The notes beneath the pieces are model-generated. The model had not been told where the DNA came from. It saw only the letters and a list, made by a program, of their open reading frames with translations, and searched no databases. From assembly GCA_020442095.1 (NCBI GenBank), contig JAGRKY010000068.1, positions 1 through 11,298 on the forward strand: DNA of 11,298 bases. Direction: 5' to 3'. The position numbers and the translations under genes were made by a program. This document shows, one piece after another, positions 1 through 5,830 of the stretch (position 1 is the first letter of the stretch; the number at the start of each line of letters is the position of its first letter). The stretch is from Bauldia sp. (lineage in GTDB: Bacteria > Pseudomonadota > Alphaproteobacteria > Rhizobiales > Kaistiaceae).

Positions 1-78
1 TTGTCTAGAGCGGGCCTGGATGCATATTGTCTCTAAAAGCAGGACAATAGGGGCTGCAACAACGGGAATGAGGGCGCG
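1..78 (+). promoter_or_regulatory. Upstream region of SDR-MocR operon with TTGTC repeats
   Basis: TTGTCT occurs at 1-6 and again at 27-32, one copy 26 bp after the other. The second copy is also the left arm of an inverted repeat, TATTGTC (25-31) and GACAATA (43-49), with an 11-nt spacer. A weak promoter can be drawn with TTGTCT (1-6) as -35 and CATATT (23-28) as -10, 16 bp apart; the inverted repeat would then cover the -10 and start site. A GAGGG ribosome-binding site lies at 70-74. MocR-type regulators commonly bind repeats in front of their target genes, so this is a candidate operator for the MocR protein encoded two genes on. The repeats are seen; the binding is inference. Confidence 0.4.
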
Positions 79-822
79 ATGACGACAGCGATCGTGACGG
101 GTGCGGGGACCGGCATCGGCGCCGCGGCGGCGAAGCGCCTCGGCCGGTCGGGCTGGAACGTCGCGCTGGTCGGCCGGCGCGCGGCGCTGCTCGAGGACGT
201 CGCGGCGGATGTCGCCGCGGGCGGCGGCCGGAGCATCGTGATCGCGGCGGACCTTTCCGACCCGGCGGTGCCGAAGCGGGTCGTCGCCGAGACCCTCGAC
301 GCCTTCGGCGCGGTCGACGCGCTGGTCAACAACGCCGCGACGATCCGGGTGATGCCGATCGGCGAATTCCCGCCGGACATCCTGGAGGAACACTGGACGA
401 CCAACCTCCGCGCGCCCTTCCTGCTGATCCAGGCGGCGCTGGACGCGCTGCGGAAGAGCAAGGGCGCGGTGGTCAATATCTCGTCCTCCTCGGCGACACT
501 GCTCCGGCCGGGACAGTCTGTCTACGGGATGACCAAGGCAGCCCTCGAATACCTGACGCGCTCGCTGGCCGGTGAACTTGCCGGCGACCGCATCCGGGTC
601 AATGCGCTCGCCCTCGGTCCGGTCGACACGCCGATCCACCTGACCTGGGCCGAGGATCTCGAAGCCGCCTACGAATGGCTCGGCAACCAGGTGCCGCTCG
701 GCCGCATCGCCGAGGCCGACGAAATCGCCCGCTGGATCGAGCTGCTCGTTACGCCGGACTCGGCCTGGCTGACGGGTGCGGTGATTCCGCTCGACGGGGG
801 GCAGACCCTGGATATCGCCTGA
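79..822 (+). CDS. SDR family NAD(P)-dependent oxidoreductase
   Basis: A 247-residue classical short-chain dehydrogenase/reductase, the usual length for the family and cytosolic, with no signal peptide. The N-terminal dinucleotide-binding motif TGAGTGIG spans residues 7-14, and the structural NNA motif is at 84-86. The catalytic set is a Ser cluster (135-138, with Ser136 at the usual 13-residue spacing), Tyr149 and Lys153. The Gly-Arg-Arg at the end of the second strand (32-34) suggests NADP(H) preference; this is inference. The start at 79 is preceded by GAGGG at short spacing and places the Rossmann motif at the very N-terminus, as expected. The stop codon shares a base with the ATG of the following MocR regulator gene, so the two are co-transcribed. 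The substrate cannot be read from the sequence. Family assignment is firm; the specific reaction is unknown. Confidence 0.93.
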   Translation: MTTAIVTGAGTGIGAAAAKRLGRSGWNVALVGRRAALLEDVAADVAAGGGRSIVIAADLSDPAVPKRVVAETLDAFGAVDALVNNAATIRVMPIGEFPPDILEEHWTTNLRAPFLLIQAALDALRKSKGAVVNISSSSATLLRPGQSVYGMTKAALEYLTRSLAGELAGDRIRVNALALGPVDTPIHLTWAEDLEAAYEWLGNQVPLGRIAEADEIARWIELLVTPDSAWLTGAVIPLDGGQTLDIA

Positions 823-2234
823 TGCTGACCTGGCTGCCCGACATCGACCGGGGTTACGGCGATGCCTATGTGCTGCTCGCCGACGCCATAGAAGGCGCGA
901 TCCGCAGCGGCCGCCTCAAGGCGGGAGAGAAGCTGCCGACCCACCGTGCGCTGGCGCGCCAGCTCGGCGTGGCGATCAGCACGGTCACCCGCGGCTATGC
1001 GGAGGCGACGGGCCGCGGCCTGCTCGAGAGCACGGTCGGACGCGGCACCTTCGTGCGGTCGGCGACCAATGGCGCCGCCGCCGGCGCTGCGGAAACGCGG
1101 CCGATGGAGCGGATGTATGTCTCCGCCGTTGCCGAGGCCGACGTCGTCGACCTGAGCCTCAATCACCCGCTCCGCCAGGGGGCGGGCAAGGCCCTCGGCG
1201 AAAGCCTCTCGGCGATGGCCGCCGAGACCGATCTCGACGAGCTGTCCCTCTACCATCCCCCCCATGGCCGCGCCGATCATCGCGCCGCCGGCGCCGGGTG
1301 GCTGGATTTCCTCGGCGTCGCGGCCGATCCGGAAGACGTCATGGTGGTGTCGGGCGGGCAGACCGGCCTCCTCTCCATCCTCCTCGCCTTTGCCCGGCGC
1401 GGCGACGTCGTGGTGACGGAATCGCTCACCTGGCCGGGAGCGCTGGCGATCGCGCAGTCCGTCGGCATACGACTCGAAGCGGTCGATATGGATCGGGAAG
1501 GGCTCGATCCCGATCGCTTCGAGGAAGCCTGCAAGCGCTTCGCGCCGCGCCTCCTCTACACGATGCCGACCCTGCAGAATCCGACGACCGCGACCGCGAG
1601 CCTCGATCGGCGCGAACGGATCGCACGCATCGCCCGCGAATATGGCGTCCTCATCGTCGAGGACGATGCCTATGGCTTCATCCTCAAGCCACGCGTGACC
1701 TCCTACTGGGAGATCGCCCCGGACATATCGATCTACCTGACCAGCCTTTCCAAGCCGATCGCGCCGGCGATGCGCATCGGCTATCTCGCCGCCCGCGCGC
1801 CGCAGCGTCGCCGCCTGCTCGGGACGTTGCGCGCGACGACCGTCATGCCGTCGCCGCTCCTGTCCGAGCTCGCCGCCCGGATGATCCGCAACGGCGAGGG
1901 CGCCGAGCGCGCCAATTTCCAGGCCGATGCCGCGTTCCGCCGCCAGCGGCTCGCCGATCGCATCCTCGGGCCCGGGAGCAGCGTCCCCGCCTCGCTGCAC
2001 CGGTGGCTGCCGCTACCCCATGGCATCCGCAGCGCCGACTTCGTGGCAAGCGCCCTCAGCCGGGGTGTCGCGGTGACGCCCGGCGACGTCTTTGCCGTCC
2101 GGCCCGGAGACGATCCGGCGGCGGTGCGGGTCTGCGTCTGCGCCGAGCCCGACGAGGGACGCCTCGAACGGGCACTGAACGTCCTCGCGCGCCTTGTCGA
2201 GGCCGATCGCTCGGCCGCGCTGCCGGTCGTCTAG
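822..2234 (+). CDS. MocR-type GntR regulator with PLP aminotransferase-like domain
   Basis: A 470-residue transcription factor with an N-terminal GntR winged helix (about residues 14-77) joined to a fold-type I aminotransferase domain (about 100-460), the architecture of MocR proteins such as PdxR, GabR and TauR. PLP-site residues are kept: Asn253 in LQNPTT, Asp281 and Tyr284 in VEDDAYG, the Schiff-base Lys311 in SLSK, and Arg318 in AMRIGY. It should therefore bind PLP or a PLP-amine adduct as its signal. The ATG at 822 overlaps the stop of the upstream SDR gene (TGATG), which indicates translational coupling; an in-frame ATG at 675 lies inside the SDR gene and was not used. MocR genes are often divergent from their targets, so this downstream, co-directional position points to autoregulation. 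The stop codon overlaps that of the convergent epimerase gene. A true aminotransferase role is less likely because of the DNA-binding domain. Confidence 0.92.
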   Translation: MLTWLPDIDRGYGDAYVLLADAIEGAIRSGRLKAGEKLPTHRALARQLGVAISTVTRGYAEATGRGLLESTVGRGTFVRSATNGAAAGAAETRPMERMYVSAVAEADVVDLSLNHPLRQGAGKALGESLSAMAAETDLDELSLYHPPHGRADHRAAGAGWLDFLGVAADPEDVMVVSGGQTGLLSILLAFARRGDVVVTESLTWPGALAIAQSVGIRLEAVDMDREGLDPDRFEEACKRFAPRLLYTMPTLQNPTTATASLDRRERIARIAREYGVLIVEDDAYGFILKPRVTSYWEIAPDISIYLTSLSKPIAPAMRIGYLAARAPQRRRLLGTLRATTVMPSPLLSELAARMIRNGEGAERANFQADAAFRRQRLADRILGPGSSVPASLHRWLPLPHGIRSADFVASALSRGVAVTPGDVFAVRPGDDPAAVRVCVCAEPDEGRLERALNVLARLVEADRSAALPVV

Positions 2235-3133
2235 GCGAGGTAGATCGAGATCGTTCCCTTGAGGCTCTGTCCGGGAGACAGGACCGCGACCGCATGGCCG
2301 GGCACGTCCAGCGCGGCGCGGTTGAAGCCGTCATTGGCGTTGGTGACCGGCTCGATGCAGATATAGGGATAGTCCCAGGCGTCGTAGATCTGCAGCTTGC
2401 CGAAGACCGGATCGGCCCTGATCACCGTCACCGCGCCGTCGGGCGCCGTCAGCGTGGCGCGGCCGTCCCATCCCTCGTAGCAGCGGTCGAGGACGATGCC
2501 GTCGACATCCTGGCCCTGGCGGAAGTCGAGCCCCTCCTCCATCGGTCCCGCGCCGAGTGCGACCGCTTCGGGAGCGTCCGCCGGCCACAGGCCGGTGGCG
2601 TCGAAGGCCAGTACGGTGCCGGGCGATTTCGGAAAATAGGGATGGATGCCCATGCCGCCCGGCATCGGCCGGTAGTCGCGGTTGGTCAGCGACAGGGTCG
2701 CCTCCAGCCGCCGGTTGGCGATGGCATAGGTGATGTCGCCGCGCCAGGCGAAGGGAAACGCGCCCGGCGTCGGGGCATAGTCGAGGCGCAGGCGTATCCG
2801 CGCGTCCGACTGTTCGAGGATCGACCAGTCGCGGATCCACCCCTCGCCATGGGTCGCGCCCGGCTCGGCCGGTACGTTGCGGCCGAGCGGATGGAATGCG
2901 CCGCCGAAGGAGAAGCCGTCGCCGAAGATCGGGCCGGAATAGGGGAGCAGTGGAAACGCAGCAAACCCGTAGGGGAAGGCGCTTTCGAGGACCGTTTCCG
3001 TCGCCGGGCGGAGGACGTCGCGGCCGGCGACGCGGAAGGCGCAGAGCCGCGCGCCGCATGCCGGTGCGACGACAAGCTCGGTGTCCGCTTCGCGCAAGGT
3101 GACCAGCGGTCCGGTCGAAGGAAGAGAGAACAT
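2231..3133 (-). CDS. Aldose 1-epimerase family protein (GalM-like)
   Basis: A 300-residue protein of the galactose mutarotase-like beta-sandwich superfamily. These enzymes interconvert the alpha and beta anomers of aldoses in the cytosol, or act on related hexose derivatives. Catalytic positions of the family appear conserved: His95 in THGEGW, His164 in GIHPYFP, and Glu261 in CIEPVTNA as the likely base. The N-terminal VVAPACGARL segment is also typical. I chose the ATG at 3133 over the one at 3167-3169 because the latter lies inside the best -10 element (TATGAT) of the minus-strand promoter and inside an operator-like repeat; the homologous core also begins just after residue 10. No strong Shine-Dalgarno sequence is visible for either. 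It is divergent from a GntR/FCD regulator that probably controls it. The substrate sugar is not determinable, and no galactose or sialate pathway genes are adjacent. Confidence 0.88.
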   Translation of the reverse strand: MFSLPSTGPLVTLREADTELVVAPACGARLCAFRVAGRDVLRPATETVLESAFPYGFAAFPLLPYSGPIFGDGFSFGGAFHPLGRNVPAEPGATHGEGWIRDWSILEQSDARIRLRLDYAPTPGAFPFAWRGDITYAIANRRLEATLSLTNRDYRPMPGGMGIHPYFPKSPGTVLAFDATGLWPADAPEAVALGAGPMEEGLDFRQGQDVDGIVLDRCYEGWDGRATLTAPDGAVTVIRADPVFGKLQIYDAWDYPYICIEPVTNANDGFNRAALDVPGHAVAVLSPGQSLKGTISIYLA

Positions 3134-3155
3134 TTCGGGTAGGATCGACCCTCGT

Positions 3156-3187
3156 TGCAATAGGATCATAAGTTGCTACCTATTGCA
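3156..3187. repeat. 9-bp inverted repeat, candidate GntR/FCD operator
   Basis: The arms TGCAATAGG (3156-3164) and CCTATTGCA (3179-3187) are perfect reverse complements separated by 14 bp. They lie between the divergent epimerase and GntR/FCD regulator genes. They flank the minus-strand -10 hexamer: one arm is in the -35/-10 spacer, the other at the expected transcription start. This geometry suits a repressor site. Binding by the adjacent regulator is inferred from position only. Confidence 0.5.
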
Positions 3188-3193
3188 GTACAA
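3165..3193 (-). promoter_or_regulatory. Predicted promoter of the epimerase gene
   Basis: On the minus strand, TTGTAC (plus-strand 3188-3193) and TATGAT (plus-strand 3165-3170) are separated by exactly 17 bp. The -10 matches the sigma-70 consensus at five of six positions and the -35 at three of six. Transcription would begin near 3158, giving a leader of about 25 nt before the ATG at 3133. This excludes the longer start at 3169. Confidence 0.45.
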
Positions 3194-3194
3194 G

Positions 3195-3250
3195 GCCCTC
3201 ATTCGAGGGCTGTTCCAAGAGCGAAAAACGGGTATGCAGAGCCCTCTTTT
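3195..3250 (+). other. Leader of GntR/FCD gene with alternative hairpins
   Basis: GCCCTC (3195-3200) can pair with GAGGGC (3205-3210) across a 4-nt loop. The middle element, as GAGGGCT (3205-3211), can instead pair with AGCCCTC (3240-3246), which is followed directly by TTTT. The two stems are mutually exclusive, as in an attenuator, but the second has a 28-nt loop and only four T residues. The pairing is seen; regulatory meaning is speculative. Confidence 0.25.
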
Positions 3251-3268
3251 GGCGGTCGGAGGCAAGGA

Positions 3269-4102
3269 ATGGACCCGGTGAACTCGATATTGCCCAAGGC
3301 GCCGATCGTGCGTCGCAAGCGCGCGCATGATGTCGCCGACGAGCTTGAGAAGCTGATCGACAGCGGGGAATTCGCGGTCGGCGACCGCCTGCCGACGGAG
3401 AAGGACCTGATGCTGCGCTTCGGCGTCGGGCGTCCGGCGGTCCGGGAAGCGCTTTTCTTCCTCGAGCAGCAGGGCATGGTCGAGATCATCAACGGCGCCC
3501 GGGCGCGGGTCATCCCGCCGTCTGCGGCGCATCTCGTCCAGCAGTTCACCCGGCTGTCGAAGCGGCTTTCCTCCGGGCCCGAGGGGCAACAGCGCGGCGA
3601 ACAGGCGCGCCTGGTCCTTGAATCCGGCCAATGCTGGCTCGCCGCCACCGTTGCCTCCGACGAGGACGTGAAGCGGCTCAAGGCGGCGCTCGACGCCAAC
3701 GTCGCCGCGGTCGGCGACCGCGTCGAGTTCATCCGCACCGATATCGCCTTCCACTACGAGATCGCCGCCATCACCGGCAATCCGATCTTCACGATGATCC
3801 ACGAGGCGGTGGTCGACTGGCTCGTCGACCAGCGGACGACGACCTATCACATGCCCGATGCCGACGCGCTTTCGGTCCGCGACCACACGGCGATCTACGA
3901 AGCCATCGCGGCGCGCGATCCGGCCCGCGCCTTCCACGAGATGGCGAGCCACATCCAGCTGATCGGCCGGCTCTATCGCGAATCGAAGCGCCTGTCGTCG
4001 GAGATCCTGCGCGCCGTCACCCACGACGTCGCCCAGCGCTTCGAGCAGGAAAAGGCCGCCCGCTGGGCCACGTCCTTCGGCCGTCAGGGCGAGGGGGAAT
4101 AA
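3269..4102 (+). CDS. GntR family regulator, FadR/FCD subfamily (NanR-like)
   Basis: A 277-residue DNA-binding regulator. The N-terminal GntR winged helix covers about residues 15-82, with the typical LPTEKDLMLRFGVGRPAVRE stretch at 41-60. The C-terminal all-helical FCD ligand-binding domain covers about 110-240. The FCD metal ligands are all present: Asp158 and His162 (DIAFH), His206 (RDHTAIYE) and His228 (ASHIQ). The effector is thus probably a carboxylate or sugar acid bound through a metal; this follows from the family. The opening PIVRRKRAHDV resembles proteins named NanR in alphaproteobacteria, but no sialic acid genes are nearby, so I give no symbol. The ATG at 3269 has GGAGG at 3258-3262 with a 6-nt spacer, far better than upstream starts. 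It is divergent from the epimerase gene across a palindromic site, and most likely represses it and itself. Confidence 0.93.
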   Translation: MDPVNSILPKAPIVRRKRAHDVADELEKLIDSGEFAVGDRLPTEKDLMLRFGVGRPAVREALFFLEQQGMVEIINGARARVIPPSAAHLVQQFTRLSKRLSSGPEGQQRGEQARLVLESGQCWLAATVASDEDVKRLKAALDANVAAVGDRVEFIRTDIAFHYEIAAITGNPIFTMIHEAVVDWLVDQRTTTYHMPDADALSVRDHTAIYEAIAARDPARAFHEMASHIQLIGRLYRESKRLSSEILRAVTHDVAQRFEQEKAARWATSFGRQGEGE

Positions 4103-4122
4103 CCGGCCGCGCCTTGCTGCAC

Positions 4123-4143
4123 CGGCGATCGCGGCGATCGCCG
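4123..4143. terminator. Hairpin between convergent genes
   Basis: CGGCGATCG (4123-4131) and CGATCGCCG (4135-4143) form a perfect 9-bp stem with a 3-nt loop, in the 45 bp between the end of the GntR/FCD gene and the end of the RTX gene. No T-run follows on either strand, so it is not a canonical intrinsic terminator. Its position suggests it helps end or stabilise both transcripts. Confidence 0.35.
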
Positions 4144-4147
4144 CCGG

Positions 4148-4921
4148 TCAGATGACGAAGATGCTGCTGGCGTCGAGATGCGTGCCGACCGGCAGCTTGG
4201 CGAATTGCTGGGGATCGGCGCCGCCGACGCCGTCGTCATAGGAGAGGGCGCCGGTATCCGGGTCGTAGATGATGTGCTCGTTCGCCGTCGTCGCCTCGGT
4301 TCCCTCGTGGAAGAAGCCCGGATCGAGCGGCCCCTTGATGCCGATGTCGGCGAAGACGAGGTGATCGAGCAGGATCTTCTCGCCCGGCTGGAACTTGGTG
4401 ATCGTGTCGACGCCGTTACCGAGCCCGTCCTTGAAGATGTACTGATCCGTGCCGCGGCCGCCGTTGAGGGTATCGCTCCCCTCGTCGCCCTGGAGCTTGT
4501 CGTTGCCGGCGCGCCCCTTGATCACATCGTTGCCGGCAAAGCCGCGAAGCGTGTCGTTCGCCAGCGAGCCCTTGATGGTGTCGGCGCCGCCGAAGATCGT
4601 TGCCAGCGCCTGGTCAAGCCCGTCGTCCAGGGTCTTGAAATTGGTCACCTGGGCGATCGACAGGCTGAGCCCCTTGACCGTGTAGACGAGGTCTCCCGAG
4701 ACGAAGACCTTCACCTTGTTGATCGTGCCGACGACCGGATCGCCCTGGCCGAAGGCGCCGAGATATTCGAAGCCGGTGCCGCTGACCTTGAGCTTGGCCT
4801 TGCCCGAAGTGAGCGTGAAGCCTTCCGCGTCGTGGCTCGAAGACACCTTGCCGTCGAAAAGCACATCGAACTTCTGGAAGGCGTTGGCCTTCACCCTGAG
4901 GCTTGCCTTGAAAATGGCCAT
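4148..4921 (-). CDS. RTX (hemolysin-type) calcium-binding protein
   Basis: A 257-residue protein with no N-terminal signal peptide. Residues 1-110 are an unrecognised, beta-rich N-terminal region. About five RTX nonapeptides follow at 111-155 (GGADTIKGS, LANDTLRGF, AGNDVIKGR, AGNDKLQGD, EGSDTLNGG); these form a calcium-loaded parallel beta-roll outside the cell. Residues 156-257 hold a C-terminal region of the kind seen in rhizobial RTX proteins (HIIYDPDTGALSYDD), ending in HLDASSIFVI, an acidic-then-hydrophobic tail typical of type I secretion substrates. Export by an ABC/HlyD/TolC system is inferred; none is encoded here. No protease or lipase domain is visible, so its role may be structural or adhesive. 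The ATG at 4921 was chosen; a GTG at 4936 would add five residues, and neither has a clear ribosome-binding site. Confidence 0.88.
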   Translation of the reverse strand: MAIFKASLRVKANAFQKFDVLFDGKVSSSHDAEGFTLTSGKAKLKVSGTGFEYLGAFGQGDPVVGTINKVKVFVSGDLVYTVKGLSLSIAQVTNFKTLDDGLDQALATIFGGADTIKGSLANDTLRGFAGNDVIKGRAGNDKLQGDEGSDTLNGGRGTDQYIFKDGLGNGVDTITKFQPGEKILLDHLVFADIGIKGPLDPGFFHEGTEATTANEHIIYDPDTGALSYDDGVGGADPQQFAKLPVGTHLDASSIFVI

Positions 4922-4962
4922 TACGCGGGCATCCACCGTTGATTCACGCCGTCCCGGGCCAA

Positions 4963-4990
4963 TGATTTCGCCTGAAAGACGTTGAAATCA
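4963..4990. repeat. 7-bp inverted repeat upstream of RTX gene
   Basis: TGATTTC (4963-4969) and GAAATCA (4984-4990) are perfect reverse complements with a 14-nt spacer, about 40-70 bp upstream of the RTX start. The 129-bp gap between the RTX gene and the solute-binding-protein gene otherwise shows no convincing -35/-10 pair. The element could be an operator; its regulator is unknown. Confidence 0.3.
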
Positions 4991-5050
4991 AGGACGGAAA
5001 CCGCCGGCGATTTTCCGGACCAACCCCCGATCCTGCGTGCCGCCGGAGGC

Positions 5051-5794
5051 TCAACCCTTCCGTGTTTCCTCCGCGCCCACGGAGGCGATGGCGGCGTCGA
5101 GCAGGCCGGCGATCGTGCCGCTCGCCTTGAGGCTCTCGATCGCCCCATTCAGCAGGGTGACGAGGTCTGTATTGCCCTTCTTGACCGCCATGCCGAAGGG
5201 CTTCGGATCGAACCGGTCGCCGATGTCGATGATCTCGTACTGGTCGCGGTCGGGCGCGCCCTTCCACAGGAAGGTCAGGTTGACCATGTCGTTCGACGCC
5301 GCATCGGCGTCGCCTCGTTCCACCGCCACGACATTGCCGGCGCTCAGCGGCGTCGAGGTCAGCGTCGCTCCGGGCAGCGAGGAAAGGGCGCCGTGCATCC
5401 TGCGGATCGAGACGGATCCGGCCGTGGCGACGATCCTCTTGCCCTTGAGGTCGTCGAAGCCCTTGATGCCGCTCCCCTTCCGGACGAGAAGCCCCTCGCG
5501 GGTAACGAGATAGGGTACAGAGAAATCGACCTCGGCGGCGCGATCCGGCGTGATCGTCAGTTGCGAGATGACGACATCGACGCGACCCTCGTCGAGGGCG
5601 CTGATGCGGCCGGCATCCATCACCTGGACGAGGTCGACGCGATCGGCCGCGCCGAAGAGCTTCTCGCCGGTCGCCCGGGCGAGGTCCGCCTCGAATCCCG
5701 TGATCGCCCCGGTGGGCGGGTCCTTGTAGCCCATGCCGGGGATATCGAAGGAGACGCCCGCGATCAGGCGCCCCGAAGACTGGAACCGTTCCAC
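5051..5794 (-). CDS. Solute-binding protein family 3 domain protein lacking signal peptide
   Basis: A 247-residue protein made of one complete bacterial extracellular solute-binding family 3 domain, the type that binds polar amino acids for ABC importers. The family's GFEADLARA segment is at 33-41. The ITPDRAAEVDFSVPY block is at 81-95, with Arg85 at the position that normally binds the ligand carboxylate. Asp162/Asp164 lie near the position of the amino-group ligand. The start is a GTG at 5794 preceded by GGAGGAG (5804-5810, minus strand) at 9 nt. The reading frame upstream runs straight into the stop of the preceding SDR gene, so no signal peptide or lipobox can be added. It follows that SDR gene by 36 bp, in one operon. 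No permease or ATPase is adjacent. It may be a cytosolic binding protein, or an enzyme of the same fold such as a dehydratase. Domain assignment is firm, function open. Confidence 0.88.
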   Translation of the reverse strand: MERFQSSGRLIAGVSFDIPGMGYKDPPTGAITGFEADLARATGEKLFGAADRVDLVQVMDAGRISALDEGRVDVVISQLTITPDRAAEVDFSVPYLVTREGLLVRKGSGIKGFDDLKGKRIVATAGSVSIRRMHGALSSLPGATLTSTPLSAGNVVAVERGDADAASNDMVNLTFLWKGAPDRDQYEIIDIGDRFDPKPFGMAVKKGNTDLVTLLNGAIESLKASGTIAGLLDAAIASVGAEETRKG

Positions 5795-5830
5795 GAGCCG
5801 CTTCTCCTCCGAACCGCCCGCCGGCGCCGA

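Noticed and set aside
68..82. Four-codon mini-ORF (ATG AGG GCG CGA TGA) whose stop overlaps the SDR start
   Set aside because: It has no ribosome-binding site of its own and so short a frame is expected by chance; it also covers the probable GAGGG site of the SDR gene.
669..2000. Long minus-strand open frame (443 residues) opposite the MocR gene
   Set aside because: Low-complexity Arg/Gly/Ala-rich composition with no family motif. It mirrors a well-supported gene, as is usual in GC-rich DNA.
1298..3142. Plus-strand open frame of 614 residues across the MocR and epimerase genes
   Set aside because: Composed of Arg/Pro/Ala runs without motifs, and covers two genes with complete active sites on other frames.
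3134..3169. Longer N-terminus (12 extra residues) for the epimerase, starting at 3169
   Set aside because: An AGGT sits about 8 nt upstream, but the ATG lies within the predicted -10 hexamer and the operator-like repeat, and the family core begins after the downstream ATG.
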